Translations under genes and position numbers: made by a program
Part shown: one piece after another, positions 16,619-25,390 of the stretch
Layout: every line of letters starts with the position of its first letter
Position numbering within the stretch: the first letter of the stretch is position 1
The notes under the pieces: model-generated
What the model was told of the DNA's origin: nothing
The model's input: the letters and a program-made list of their open reading frames with translations, nothing else
The model's database searches: none
Source: Paraglaciecola marina
Lineage (GTDB): Bacteria > Pseudomonadota > Gammaproteobacteria > Enterobacterales > Alteromonadaceae
DNA length: 64,000 nt
Reading direction: 5' to 3'
Assembly (NCBI RefSeq): GCF_004360155.1
Contig: NZ_SAIS01000001.1
Location: forward strand, 558,001 to 622,000

Positions 16619-17263
16619 TTGATTAAACTGCTATTAGTTGATGACCACGAGTTAGTGCGCACCGGTATCAGACGCATATTAGAAGATGTAAAAGATTTTG
16701 ATGTCGTAGGTGAAGCCACTAACGGCGAAGACGCTGTAAAATTCTGCCGTCACAGTGCACCAGATTTAGTCTTAATGGACATGAGCATGCCCGGAATAGG
16801 CGGTCTGGAAGCCACCAAGCAAATTCTTCGTTTTTCAGAAAACACCCGAGTTATCGTTTTGTCCGTTCATAAAGAAAACCCTATTCCCGGAAAAGTCATG
16901 CAAATAGGGGCGTTTGGTTATCTAACCAAAGACTCTGAGCCTGATGAAATGATCAAAGCAATATATAAAGTATCGGCAGGGCAAAAGTATGTGTCTCCAG
17001 ACATTGCACAACAAATAGCCCTTGGACAGCTTAACTTAAATGACGATAACCCATTCGAGCAACTTTCTGAGCGTGAACTAGAAATTGCCATGATGCTGAC
17101 AAAAGGTGATAAAGTGCCCGATATTGCGGTTTATTTGAATATCAGTGCAAAAACCGTGAATACCTATCGATACCGTATGTTTGACAAGTTAAGTGTCAGC
17201 ACAGATGTAGAACTTACCCACTTAGCCTTGCGCCATAAGTTAATAGCATCACAACACCTCTAG
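16619..17263 (+). CDS. uvrY: UvrY/GacA response regulator of the BarA/UvrY system
   Basis: A 214-residue NarL/LuxR-type response regulator. The receiver domain has the acidic pair Asp8-Asp9, the phosphorylation site Asp54 (LVLMDMSMPG) and the YLTKDS lysine. The LuxR-type HTH is at about 145-210 (SERELEIAMML followed by SAKTVNTYRYRMF). It answers the sensor BarA/GacS and activates CsrB/C-type small RNAs in gammaproteobacteria. The start is a TTG, since the family begins Met-Ile-x-Leu-Leu-Val-Asp-Asp-His and no ATG lies near. It precedes uvrC by 12 bases, the conserved uvrY-uvrC pair. Confidence 0.95.
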   Translation: MIKLLLVDDHELVRTGIRRILEDVKDFDVVGEATNGEDAVKFCRHSAPDLVLMDMSMPGIGGLEATKQILRFSENTRVIVLSVHKENPIPGKVMQIGAFGYLTKDSEPDEMIKAIYKVSAGQKYVSPDIAQQIALGQLNLNDDNPFEQLSERELEIAMMLTKGDKVPDIAVYLNISAKTVNTYRYRMFDKLSVSTDVELTHLALRHKLIASQHL

Positions 17264-17275
17264 TTTTAAGCTACC

Positions 17276-19102
17276 ATGAGTGAAAACCAAACCTTTGACT
17301 ATCAAGGCTTTCTTAAAATCCTGACTAATCAGCCGGGCGTGTACCGAATGTATAATCAGAAAGAAGAAGTCATCTATGTGGGTAAAGCCAAAAACCTTAA
17401 AAAACGGGTATCCAGCTATTTTCGTAAAAATGTAGACAGCATTAAAACCCGTTCTCTGGTGAAGCAAATTTGTGAAATGGATGTCACAGTTGTTCATAGT
17501 GAAGCCGAAGCCTTTATTCTTGAAAATAATTACATAAAAAAATACAAACCAAGATACAACGTACTTTTACGTGACGATAAGTCTTATCCTTTTATCTTTT
17601 TGTCTGATCATACTCACCCAAGACTCAGTAACCACCGTGGCCCTAAAAAGTTAAAAGGTGAATACTTTGGGCCGTACCCCAGTGCATGGGCTGTCCGAGA
17701 AAGCCTACGCACCATGCAGCGCTTATTTCCAATTCGCCAATGTGAAGACAGCTACTACCGCGCTCGAACCCGCCCTTGTTTACAATACCAATTACAACGT
17801 TGCGCTGGCCCATGTGTTGAAGGACTCGTGTCTGACGAAGATTATTCTCAACAAGTACAACTGGCCCGCTTGTTTTTAAAAGGTAAAAACAAGCAGGTTA
17901 TAGAGTCTTTGGTGCAACAAATGGAAAAGGCCAGTAACGAACTTAGGTTTGAAGTGGCGGCCCGTTACCGTGACCAAATTGGCGCGTTAACTAAAGTACA
18001 AGAACAACAAGGGGTAAGTGGCGACCAACAAGAAATGGACGTATTTGGGTTTGCCTATCGTAATGGTATTGCCAGTATTCAAGGCATGTTTATCCGCGAC
18101 AATAAACTACTTGGCAGCAAAAGCTTTTACCCAAAGGTACCGGCAGACTCATCGGCCGAAGAAGTATTCGAATCTTTTGTTTTACAATTTTATTTAGCTG
18201 GTAACAAAGTGATACCTCAGCAAATTGTGATCCCCATTGAACTGAACGAACAAGTTGCTATAGAGAGTGTATTAAGTACAGAAGCAGGTCGAAAAATACA
18301 ATTTTACAAAGGGGTACGAGACGAAAAACGCCGTTACTTAGACTTGGCCAATACCAACGCAGAAAACGCTCTAATATCGAAACAGAGTCATCAAAAATCT
18401 GTATTTGCCCGTTATGTTGAACTAGAAAAAATCCTAGAGTTTGAACAACCAATTCAAAGAATGGAATGTTTTGATATCAGTCACACATCAGGTCAACAAA
18501 CTGTGGCATCTTGTGTGGTGTTTAATAGGGAAGGGCCCTATAAAACGGACTACCGAAAATTTAATATTGAAGGTATAACCCCAGGCGATGATTACGCTGC
18601 TATGGCTCAAGCGTTAGCAAGGCGCTATCGTGATGTAAAAGACCCTAATAAAATCCCCGATATTTTATTTATAGACGGCGGTAAAGGTCAACTAGCCCAA
18701 GCTGAATCATTTTTTGAAACTTGGACCCAAGAAAAAAAGCCAATGTTAATTGGTGTTGCCAAAGGCAGTAGCCGCAAAGCTGGCTTAGAAACGCTCATAT
18801 TAGCAGGAAGTCATGCCACCATCCCCATGCCCGGTGACAGCATCGCCTTACATTTAATTCAACATATTCGCGATGAATCACACCGATTTGCCATTACTGG
18901 GCACAGAGCAAGACGTCAAAAAGACAAAACCACCTCTAAATTGCAATCTATCCCAGGAGTAGGGGCTAAAAGGCGTCAAAGTCTATTAAAGTACATGGGC
19001 GGCCTACACGGTGTATTACAAGCCAGCAAAGATGAAATATCTAAAGTACCCGGTATCAGTGCAGACCTAGCCGATATTATTTATGACCATATTCATAATT
19101 GA
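17276..19102 (+). CDS. uvrC: UvrC, excinuclease ABC subunit C
   Basis: A 608-residue UvrC of full length. The GIY-YIG nuclease domain (about 20-97, GVYRMYNQKEEVIYVGKAKN) makes the 3' incision. A Cys-containing linker follows (CAGPCVEG), then the UVR domain that binds UvrB (about 203-240). The RNase H-like domain (about 380-535, containing MECFDISHTSG and LFIDGGKGQL) makes the 5' incision, and two helix-hairpin-helix motifs end the protein. It cuts the damaged DNA strand during nucleotide excision repair. It is probably co-transcribed with uvrY, as in enterics. Confidence 0.98.
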   Translation: MSENQTFDYQGFLKILTNQPGVYRMYNQKEEVIYVGKAKNLKKRVSSYFRKNVDSIKTRSLVKQICEMDVTVVHSEAEAFILENNYIKKYKPRYNVLLRDDKSYPFIFLSDHTHPRLSNHRGPKKLKGEYFGPYPSAWAVRESLRTMQRLFPIRQCEDSYYRARTRPCLQYQLQRCAGPCVEGLVSDEDYSQQVQLARLFLKGKNKQVIESLVQQMEKASNELRFEVAARYRDQIGALTKVQEQQGVSGDQQEMDVFGFAYRNGIASIQGMFIRDNKLLGSKSFYPKVPADSSAEEVFESFVLQFYLAGNKVIPQQIVIPIELNEQVAIESVLSTEAGRKIQFYKGVRDEKRRYLDLANTNAENALISKQSHQKSVFARYVELEKILEFEQPIQRMECFDISHTSGQQTVASCVVFNREGPYKTDYRKFNIEGITPGDDYAAMAQALARRYRDVKDPNKIPDILFIDGGKGQLAQAESFFETWTQEKKPMLIGVAKGSSRKAGLETLILAGSHATIPMPGDSIALHLIQHIRDESHRFAITGHRARRQKDKTTSKLQSIPGVGAKRRQSLLKYMGGLHGVLQASKDEISKVPGISADLADIIYDHIHN

Positions 19103-19185
19103 GCTTTGAAATATTGCCCGCATATGGGTTAATAGACCTTTCTTTAATCTAATAACTATAAACATAGGAAATACAGAGACGTTTC

Positions 19186-19749
19186 ATGTGGACTATTCCT
19201 AATATCATCACCATTATCAGAGTACTGCTAATACCTGTTTTTGTTCTAGTGTACTTTCTAGATTGGAAGTGGGCTCATCAAGCAGGGGCATTTATATTCT
19301 GGTTTGCAGCCATCACAGATTGGTTTGACGGCTATCTAGCCCGTAAACTAAACCAAACCACTGCCTTTGGCGCATTTTTAGACCCAGTTGCAGATAAACT
19401 CATAGTCGCCGTCGCTTTACTACTTATTACTCATAGTTACGCCAATGTATGGATAACCATTCCTGCGGTGCTTTTAATGTCTAGAGAAATTTATATATCT
19501 GCACTGCGTGAATGGATGGGCCAAAAAGGTAAACGGGACTTAGTAAAAGTATCTTTTGCAGGCAAAGCCAAAACCATGGCACAAATGTTAGCCCTAATTG
19601 GATTACTCTCAGAAATGGAATATTTTATGGGAGTTCAAATTTATTGGGTTTCCCTTGGATATATTTTGTTGTATTTTTCGGCAGTGCTGTCTTTTTGGTC
19701 AATGCTGGTGTACACCAAAGCAGCATGGGACGATCAAAAAAACTCATGA
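19186..19749 (+). CDS. pgsA: PgsA, phosphatidylglycerophosphate synthase
   Basis: A 187-residue membrane protein with the full CDP-alcohol phosphotransferase signature DG-x2-AR-x8-G-x3-D-x3-D, starting at DGYLAR and ending DPVAD. It joins CDP-diacylglycerol and glycerol-3-phosphate at the inner membrane, the committed step to phosphatidylglycerol and cardiolipin. The N-terminus MWTIPNIITIIRVLLIPVF is the standard first segment. It follows uvrC by 83 bases and precedes the Gly-Cys-Leu tRNA cluster, the same order as in E. coli. Confidence 0.97.
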   Translation: MWTIPNIITIIRVLLIPVFVLVYFLDWKWAHQAGAFIFWFAAITDWFDGYLARKLNQTTAFGAFLDPVADKLIVAVALLLITHSYANVWITIPAVLLMSREIYISALREWMGQKGKRDLVKVSFAGKAKTMAQMLALIGLLSEMEYFMGVQIYWVSLGYILLYFSAVLSFWSMLVYTKAAWDDQKNS

Positions 19750-19837
19750 ATTTAGGGAAAATCCATAGGCTTTTGTGCAAAATTAGCGCGTTCAAGTCAA
19801 AAATTAGCCAGTCAGTTCAAAAAGTTACTTTTTGTTG

Positions 19838-19865
19838 TTGACTCCCTTGTCTTTGAATGTAGAAT
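19838..19865 (+). promoter_or_regulatory. Predicted sigma-70 promoter of the tRNA cluster
   Basis: TTGACT (19838-19843) and TAGAAT (19860-19865) are spaced by 16 bases, about 75 bases upstream of tRNA-Gly. It would drive the three-tRNA operon independently of pgsA. Sequence prediction only. Confidence 0.55.
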
Positions 19866-19942
19866 GCAGCCTCAGTTTTAGGGAGCCAAACGATTTAACA
19901 ATCAGGCAACTGAAAAACAGAATAAAATGTAAAGTAAATTAT

Positions 19943-20017
19943 GCGGGAATAGCTCAGTGGTAGAGCACAACCTTGCCAAGGTTGGGGTCGCGAGTTCGAA
20001 TCTCGTTTCCCGCTCCA
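19943..20017 (+). tRNA. tRNA-Gly (anticodon GCC)
   Basis: Acceptor arms GCGGGAA (19943-19949) and TTCCCGC (20007-20013), discriminator T and encoded CCA (20015-20017). The anticodon arm CCTTGCCAAGG gives GCC, and the T-loop GTTCGAATC is normal. First tRNA of a Gly-Cys-Leu operon that matches the glyW-cysT-leuZ order of E. coli. Confidence 0.97.
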
Positions 20018-20075
20018 ATTTCTTTCATTTTGAAGGTTTTACTTAAAGTAGAAGTTTTATTTTAAGATAAGATTC

Positions 20076-20149
20076 GGCGGAATGGCAGAATGGCTATGCA
20101 GCGGATTGCAAATCCGTGGATCTCGGTTCGACTCCGGGTTCCGCCTCCA
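20076..20149 (+). tRNA. tRNA-Cys (anticodon GCA)
   Basis: Acceptor arms GGCGGAA (20076-20082) and TTCCGCC (20139-20145), discriminator T20146 and CCA (20147-20149). The anticodon loop ATTGCAAAT gives GCA. It lies 58 bases after tRNA-Gly in the same cluster. Confidence 0.97.
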
Positions 20150-20198
20150 TAAACGCTTAAGCAATACCAGCTTACTTTTTCGAGTAAGTACCCCCGAT

Positions 20199-20285
20199 GC
20201 CCGGGTGGTGAAATTGGTAGACACAAGGGATTTAAAATCCCTCGTTCGTAAGGACGTGCCGGTTCAAGTCCGGCCCCGGGCACCA
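20199..20285 (+). tRNA. tRNA-Leu (anticodon UAA)
   Basis: A class II tRNA with acceptor arms GCCCGGG (20199-20205) and CCCGGGC (20275-20281), discriminator A and CCA (20283-20285). The anticodon loop TTTAAAA gives TAA. A long variable arm with its own stem (CGTTCGTAAGGACG region) is present. It is the last tRNA of the cluster; no obvious U-tract terminator follows. Confidence 0.97.
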
Positions 20286-20498
20286 TTTAAAGTTATTGAT
20301 TACTATTAGTAACTCAAGAAACTCCAAATAAAAAACACAAAATAAACTAAACAATTAGATCAATTGCTTTTCTATTTTCATCGTAACTTTTAAAGCACGA
20401 TTAAGATCTTGCATGTCGCCCTTTAGAGCGTCACACCTCACATTAGGCCATTGTAATGTAGGTCGACATTTATGCCGTCAAATTTGCTTGAGGGGTCT

Positions 20499-21038
20499 TT
20501 ATGACTTAGGGGGAGGGGGAAATGATTTCAAAATGCTCTCTACTAACTCATTAATCTTTGATTGCAGTTCTACGCTATTACCCGAGTCTATTTCAATCTC
20601 GTCTATACCACTCCAGATAACCCTGTCACCTTGCTGTATATCGATTCTTAGGCTTTGATAAATTGTCTCTTGTTTACCCAATGGTAGGCTTAAAATACTG
20701 CCTAATGAAATCCCACCTGAGCGGTTTCCAAAACCAGTCCCTAGTCCAATAGAGAAGCTAGTATTACTTGGCTCTGTAGAGGTAACTGCAAAATAACTCA
20801 CAGCTATATCGCTTTGCGATGCCTCAGTCTTGTTTAGCCCTTTCGCGGTTAGGTTTTGCTCTATGCTCTTACTAAGTATAGTTGACCGCACTCGGTCTGG
20901 TGAGTCTACGGGCAAGTCTAGAGAAAAACTTTGTATATCCGAGAAACTAACAGCCTTATCGTAATCAATCTGCCTAGTAGTACTGCAGCCCCAACAAATT
21001 ACAGATACCATTAACAATAAAAATGTGCGTTTCATCAA
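20499..21038 (-). CDS. DUF4136-type outer-membrane or periplasmic lipoprotein
   Basis: A 179-residue protein with a lipoprotein signal (MMKRTFLLLMVSVICWGC, lipid on Cys18). The mature part fits the DUF4136 pattern: an early YDKAVSFSDIQSFSL strand, a central Ser-rich/Gly-rich stretch (GTGFGNRSGGISLGS), and a late RVIWSGIDEIEID strand followed by a C-terminal helix and PPPPKS. The function of this family is unknown. It stands alone, on the opposite strand from the tRNA cluster, with more than 200 bases free on both sides. Confidence 0.75.
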   Translation of the reverse strand: MMKRTFLLLMVSVICWGCSTTRQIDYDKAVSFSDIQSFSLDLPVDSPDRVRSTILSKSIEQNLTAKGLNKTEASQSDIAVSYFAVTSTEPSNTSFSIGLGTGFGNRSGGISLGSILSLPLGKQETIYQSLRIDIQQGDRVIWSGIDEIEIDSGNSVELQSKINELVESILKSFPPPPKS

Positions 21039-21343
21039 AGTTGAGTCCTGAGTAAATTGAGAATTTAATATAATGCGTACGCTTCAGTTACAAATAAAGA
21101 GTTCTAAATCCTTCATTAAGTTCACTCTTGTTTTTAAGCCTATCTACTAACTTATGCTAACGGGTCTAACCTTATGGTTTTCTGGTGATTGTTTAGCATC
21201 ACATAGAACAGCCGGTTACTAATGCCGTAAATTTTACCTGTGAGCAGCTTTAGATAGATTTTGCTTTAAAGGCTTACAAAGCAGAACCAAAGTGACTAGT
21301 GCTAAGTAGACTATTGGTTTTGTTTCAATTGAGACTAGCTAGC
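21039..21343. other. Intergenic region, nothing recognised
   Basis: About 300 bases between the DUF4136 and tetR genes. It must hold the promoter of the lipoprotein gene. I see no clear hairpin, repeat or coding frame. Confidence 0.4.
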
Positions 21344-21862
21344 TCACCGAGTGGCAAGTTTAAAATAACTGTGGTCATTAAGGGCTTTGCTTATCATCAT
21401 AGCACCTTCAAGCAAACTCACGGTGGTGATGGCAGCTTGCTCTGGGTCTGACTCGCCATTAGCGATATGCGCTGCTGTTAACCAAGCCAAATTTTTACTA
21501 AAAAAGCGTTTAACTTCTGTTTGTACTTTTTCGGGTAAGCTTTCGTTTTGAGCCCCTAAAAGGCCACATAAACACATTTTATTGTCATTCAATAAGGCGT
21601 GTTTGAAAATCTGCGTATAGGTATCAATTGGGTTTTTATCTTGTGCTTTAATTTGGTCCACATCACCCAATGCAGCCATAAATGCATCTGTATATTGATG
21701 AGCTAATTCGGCACCTAAATCTGCTTTAGTAGGAAAGTGGTAATGAACACTGGCACTCTTAATACCTACTTCGTTTGCTAATTCTCTAAAGCTAAAGTTG
21801 CTGTATCCACCAGCTCGTACTTTATCTTCTGCAATTTTTAACAGTTCTTCCTTCTTGCTCAT
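21344..21862 (-). CDS. TetR-family transcriptional regulator
   Basis: A 172-residue TetR regulator with the N-terminal helix-turn-helix GYSNFSFRELANEVGIKSAS followed by VHYHFPTKADL (about 18-48), the standard DNA-binding block. The C-terminal ligand domain has CLCGLLGAQNESLP, a pattern of the TetR_C/YcdC-like effector domain. It is 170 bases downstream of the CmcJ-like gene on the same strand. A nearby palindrome (21872-21889) may be its own operator, and the twin palindromes between the CmcJ-like and VOC genes are the likely targets. The inducer is unknown. Confidence 0.88.
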   Translation of the reverse strand: MSKKEELLKIAEDKVRAGGYSNFSFRELANEVGIKSASVHYHFPTKADLGAELAHQYTDAFMAALGDVDQIKAQDKNPIDTYTQIFKHALLNDNKMCLCGLLGAQNESLPEKVQTEVKRFFSKNLAWLTAAHIANGESDPEQAAITTVSLLEGAMMISKALNDHSYFKLATR

Positions 21863-21871
21863 GATTACCCC

Positions 21872-21889
21872 TTACATCTGTGAATGTAA
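21872..21889. promoter_or_regulatory. Palindrome upstream of tetR, possible autoregulatory site
   Basis: A perfect inverted repeat TTACAT-CTGTGA-ATGTAA lies nine bases before the tetR start codon. Its sequence differs from the twin sites at 22893 and 23056, so it may bind another factor. Confidence 0.35.
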
Positions 21890-22032
21890 TTATCTATTAG
21901 CGAATACTGCAATACAAGGGCTTTCATTGTCAGGCTATTCAGCCCTGTTTGGGTGTTAACATGAGATAAAACCACATTATTTTCACCTATAATCACATTG
22001 ACTCGCACTAGACAGTTTGATCGTTTAGTTCG

Positions 22033-22857
22033 CTATTGGTCATCAAAAAAAGCATAGGTTCTGGTTTCTATACTCTGGCGCGGCGTACCATGGTCGTCTT
22101 GGCCTGATAATGGAAAAGCCGTATGCATAGCAAAGCCCGCTTTAGATTTATCTGTATCAAACCCTTTAATTAGCATGGCTTCGCTTGAGTCCATATGAGA
22201 GTAAAAATACCATTTTTGGTTAGGGTTTTGTTTCACTGCAAAAATCTCACCTCGGTGCTTTTCACCTGTATTCATGTCGTTAAAGGCAATATGAGCGGTG
22301 ACAAGATCGTCTTCATCTAACGTCTTGTTGTCCATAAACGCTAATGGATCTTTTTGAACAACCCCCGCGATAGAGCGCCACACGTTAATTTGCACCATTC
22401 TTTTGCCTGCATACTTGCTCATTATGTCTGCGTCTAGTTCTGACTCAGCTCGAATAAACCCGGTTTCATAGGTGTAATCATTATGAATGTGGTACGCGGG
22501 GTGGCGGTTAGAGCCTTCAATACCGCGGCGTACAGTATGGTCAAATGCCACCACATGGCTTGCGCCAAGTTGCTTTTTAACTAAAGCTTCTACCTCTGCA
22601 TAATATGAGGCCTTTACCGCTGCTGAGTCTAAATAATCTACTTTTCTCGGTGTAAAGCTTACTAACTCAAAGCCCTGTTTGTCGACACTAAATGACACAT
22701 CAGGCAATGACCGAGCATCAATAATATCGGCATCTTCAAAGCCGTAATCATCGCTATATTCTTGTAGTTCGTTAAACCCCGAATAATTGATAACAGGCGT
22801 ATTCGTCGATTCTTTTTTAATGAAGTTAAGGGTTGTTTTTTCTGTCTTGTATTGCAT
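22033..22857 (-). CDS. CmcJ/NvfI-family putative hydroxylase/methyltransferase-like protein
   Basis: A 274-residue protein resembling the CmcJ/NvfI family, related to the cephamycin 7-alpha-methoxylation protein CmcJ and to fungal NvfI-like oxygenases. Key stretches are VAFDHTVRRG, the His-rich HPAYHIHNDYT (about 130-142), RMVQINVWRSI, the late YSHMDSSEAMLIKGFD and RTYAFFDD. Proteins of this group resemble non-haem iron oxygenases with conserved His and Asp residues; most are unstudied. The gene faces the VOC gene across a 317-base region with two near-identical palindromes. The substrate is not known. A role in detoxifying or modifying a small molecule is inference. Confidence 0.7.
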   Translation of the reverse strand: MQYKTEKTTLNFIKKESTNTPVINYSGFNELQEYSDDYGFEDADIIDARSLPDVSFSVDKQGFELVSFTPRKVDYLDSAAVKASYYAEVEALVKKQLGASHVVAFDHTVRRGIEGSNRHPAYHIHNDYTYETGFIRAESELDADIMSKYAGKRMVQINVWRSIAGVVQKDPLAFMDNKTLDEDDLVTAHIAFNDMNTGEKHRGEIFAVKQNPNQKWYFYSHMDSSEAMLIKGFDTDKSKAGFAMHTAFPLSGQDDHGTPRQSIETRTYAFFDDQ

Positions 22858-22892
22858 GACGATCTCTTACCTTTTTTAATTTTGAATTAGAC

Positions 22893-22908
22893 TACCTATT
22901 GATAGGTA
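22893..22908. promoter_or_regulatory. Operator-like palindrome 1 (CmcJ-like gene side)
   Basis: TACCTAT-TG-ATAGGTA, a perfect inverted repeat 36 bases before the CmcJ-like start. It matches the site at 23056-23071 in 14 of 16 positions, and both are preceded by AC. Probably bound by the TetR regulator encoded at 21344-21862. Confidence 0.65.
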
Positions 22909-23055
22909 TATTATTGTAGTGTGTAGGTTGCTGTCAATTATATTTTGTTTGAAAAATACTCATTAAATTTTTTCTGATGATTTTTGTATTTAAAATTCAC
23001 TTTAAATCAATGACTTATGTTTTGATTTTAGTTGTGTTGTTAAAAATAAATTGAC

Positions 23056-23071
23056 TACCAATTGGTAGGTA
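23056..23071. promoter_or_regulatory. Operator-like palindrome 2 (VOC gene side)
   Basis: TACCAATTGGTAGGTA shares 14 of 16 bases with the site at 22893-22908 and contains a perfect 14-base palindrome CTACCAATTGGTAG (23055-23068). It lies about 104 bases before the VOC start. Confidence 0.65.
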
Positions 23072-23174
23072 GGTATTGTTTGCTGCGTTCAAAACATGAT
23101 GTGTTTGCAAGGTGATAAACGAACTACTTGCAAATATGCAGTCACAATCAAGCTTAAAATAAGAGGGTTTCAAC

Positions 23175-23543
23175 ATGATCGGATACACTACAATTGGTTC
23201 AAAAGACCTAGACAAAGCAGTAGCATTTTACGATGGGCTATTAGGGTTAGTTGACGGAAAAAGAGTAATGGAAATGGACCGTATTAAGTTTTACGGGACA
23301 GAAGCGGGTGGTGCCATGTTGGCAGTATGTACGCCGTACGACAACAATCCACAAACGGCGGGTAATGGTCAACAAGTTGCTATTCCGGGAGGCTCTATTG
23401 AAGGTGCTCAAGCACTTTATAATAAGGCGATTGAATTAGGTGCAACTGATGCCGGTGAGCCAGGGCAGCGTTTCGATTTCTTTTATGGTGGCTACGTTTA
23501 TGATCTAGATGGAAACAAACTATGCTTTTTTCATATGACCTAA
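23175..23543 (+). CDS. VOC-family (glyoxalase/bleomycin-resistance-like) protein
   Basis: A 122-residue single-module VOC protein: paired beta-alpha-beta-beta-beta units, with SKDLDKAVAFYDGLLGL at the start and the closing YVYDLDGNKLCFFHM strand typical of the family. Family members bind a metal and a small substrate, for example as glyoxalase I, dioxygenase or drug-binding protein. It is divergent from the CmcJ-like gene and shares its operator pair, so the two are likely co-induced. A GC hairpin follows. The substrate is not evident. Confidence 0.85.
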   Translation: MIGYTTIGSKDLDKAVAFYDGLLGLVDGKRVMEMDRIKFYGTEAGGAMLAVCTPYDNNPQTAGNGQQVAIPGGSIEGAQALYNKAIELGATDAGEPGQRFDFFYGGYVYDLDGNKLCFFHMT

Positions 23544-23564
23544 TGTTATTAAGTCATACTGGTC

Positions 23565-23590
23565 AGGTCGGCTACATGCCGGCCTTCTTT
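23565..23590 (+). terminator. Terminator after the VOC gene
   Basis: Arms AGGTCGGC (23565-23572) and GCCGGCCT (23578-23585) with one G-T pair and loop TACAT, followed by TCTTT. It lies 21 bases past the VOC stop. Confidence 0.6.
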
Positions 23591-23711
23591 GGATATGACT
23601 TTTATTTTCACCCATAGTCAGTGACATGACTTTGTTTCACATTATTAATGGCACAGTAGCCCTTAGCTTAATATAAATTGATAATACATAGCAGGATGAA
23701 TTAAGAGGTAA

Positions 23712-24407
23712 ATGATGAAAATAGCAGCAGATTTTAAACAAAGAGAGTTAGTACATTCTGAATCTTTACCTTGGCTTAAATCTCCTATGCAAGGAGTCGA
23801 AAGACGTTTGCTAGAGCGAGTGGGCGACGAGGTGGCCCGTGCCACAAGTATTGTAAAATATGCCCCTAAAAGTAGTTTTTCACCCCATGTACACACAGGT
23901 GGAGAAGAATTTATTGTACTAGAAGGCGTATTTCAAGATGAGCATGGTGACTTTCCTGCAGGCTCTTATGTACGTAACCCGCCGCAATCTAACCACCAAC
24001 CCGGCTCAGATGAAGGCTGTATTATATTTGTAAAACTGTGGCAGTTTCAGCCTAACGACAGAACCCATATTAATATTCAGATGGATAATGCCGTGTCTCA
24101 GGCTGATGTAAACATGCCCGGTATATCGGTAGCACCATTATTTAAAGACGACTATGAAGAAGTCAGTGTGTTACACCTTGCTCCCAATACTGCTTATCAA
24201 CAAAATGTGGTACATGGGGCAGAATTATTTGTACTCCAAGGAAGTGTGGTAGAAAATAACGACCTACTTAGAAAGCACAGTTGGTTACGTTTACCGGTAG
24301 CTTCAACTATCAATGCACAAGCAGGCTCAGAAGGTGCAAAAATTTGGATAAAAACAGGGCACCTGTCAGATGTAAATAATCAAATCGAGAGGCTGCAAAC
24401 TGCTTAG
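23712..24407 (+). CDS. Double-cupin protein (ChrR-like)
   Basis: A 231-residue protein with two cupin units. The first has the metal-binding pattern HVHTGGEEFIVLEG (His, His, Glu) and a later NPPQSNHQPGSDEG with a His, near residues 60-105. The second (about 150-215) has VVHGAELFVLQG. This is the pattern of ChrR-like cupins, related to the anti-sigma sensor of singlet oxygen, but the N-terminal sigma-binding zinc domain is absent. It may bind a metal and a small ligand. It lies after the VOC gene on the same strand, separated by a terminator. Start ATG at 23712 or the next ATG at 23715, after an AGAGGT site. Confidence 0.8.
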   Translation: MMKIAADFKQRELVHSESLPWLKSPMQGVERRLLERVGDEVARATSIVKYAPKSSFSPHVHTGGEEFIVLEGVFQDEHGDFPAGSYVRNPPQSNHQPGSDEGCIIFVKLWQFQPNDRTHINIQMDNAVSQADVNMPGISVAPLFKDDYEEVSVLHLAPNTAYQQNVVHGAELFVLQGSVVENNDLLRKHSWLRLPVASTINAQAGSEGAKIWIKTGHLSDVNNQIERLQTA

Positions 24408-24495
24408 CGTTTTATGATTAAAACTAATCAAAGCCCACCCAGTTTAAAGCCCTAAATGTACGTCACTTTTAATCCGAAAGTTGCATTATCTAAAC

Positions 24496-24526
24496 AAAAC
24501 CGCCACTAATATTTAGCGGCGGTTTT
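24496..24526. terminator. Bidirectional terminator between cupin and FKBP genes
   Basis: Arms AAAACCGCC (24496-24504) and GGCGGTTTT (24518-24526) with an inner CTAA-TAT-TTAG stem. It stands between two convergent genes and can work in both directions. Confidence 0.85.
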
Positions 24527-24593
24527 ATGCTTTTTTAAAGGGCAAATAAGAAGGTTTTTGCTTACTTTGATTCAATAGGATAGGGGGGCTAGC

Positions 24594-25064
24594 TTATTGA
24601 ATCTCTAATAGCTCTACTTCAAAAATTAATAAAGAGCCTGCTGTAATTTTACCTGTGGATCTATCGCCATAGCCCAAGTTTGCAGGAATAAAAAATTTGA
24701 ATTTATCACCTACCACCATTAACTGAACGCCTTCAGTCCAACCAGTAATCACCTGATTTAACGCAAAGCTGATAGGCGAATCACGCTCTACCGAGCTATC
24801 GAATACTGTGCCATTTAACAAAGTACCGTGGTAATGCACTTTAACTTTAGAACGGGCGCTTGGATGAATCTTGCCATCCCCTTTGTTTAGTATTTCATAC
24901 TGCAAGCCAGACGCGGTTTCTTGCACCCCAACAACGGTTTTGTTAATGCCTAAAAACTCTTTAGCCGCCGCTTTGTTTTCAATGGCTAATTTTTTATTAG
25001 CAGCGGTTCGGTTGAAGTAAATCACCGCAACGGCAATTACAATAATGATTAAGATAAATTTCAT
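24594..25064 (-). CDS. FKBP-type peptidyl-prolyl cis-trans isomerase
   Basis: A 156-residue protein with an N-terminal membrane anchor (MKFILIIIVIAVAVIYFNR) and a C-terminal FKBP domain (about 55-156). The domain shows the classic VKVHYHGTLLNGTVFDSS, FALNQVITGWTEGVQLM and FFIPANLGYGDR stretches that form the active site. It speeds proline isomerisation during protein folding, here on the periplasmic side as an anchored protein. It has a strong terminator downstream and no evident operon partner. Confidence 0.93.
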   Translation of the reverse strand: MKFILIIIVIAVAVIYFNRTAANKKLAIENKAAAKEFLGINKTVVGVQETASGLQYEILNKGDGKIHPSARSKVKVHYHGTLLNGTVFDSSVERDSPISFALNQVITGWTEGVQLMVVGDKFKFFIPANLGYGDRSTGKITAGSLLIFEVELLEIQ

Positions 25065-25390
25065 GAAAATTCCTATTAAAAATATGGTGACTAACTAAGT
25101 TTTTAAGTCTCAGATTTAACAAATTTGGTTTGGGCGTTAAAACGGATTGAGTTAGATATGACTCATGTGAAGATTATACACTATTTACTTATGATGCTTA
25201 AGCTTGCCTAAACTTAAGCTGGTTCTTTTCTTTATTAATGACAGGCTGTTGTTGGTTGTCTTCTTTACTTTAAGACGTTGATTTAAATTATGGTTTTTAA
25301 ATTTTTTACAATGGATTTTGATAAGCGTTGATGCTTGGCAACAGATTTAGACCACTTATCCCCTAAGATAAGCGCCACACCAGTGGTAAG

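Noticed and set aside
20062-20309. Open frames of 74 and 75 codons over the tRNA cluster
   Set aside because: They are frames that run across tRNA-Cys and tRNA-Leu; such frames are well-known false genes.
23712-24407. ChrR anti-sigma factor with partner ECF sigma
   Set aside because: The N-terminal zinc-binding anti-sigma domain is missing and no sigma factor gene is adjacent.
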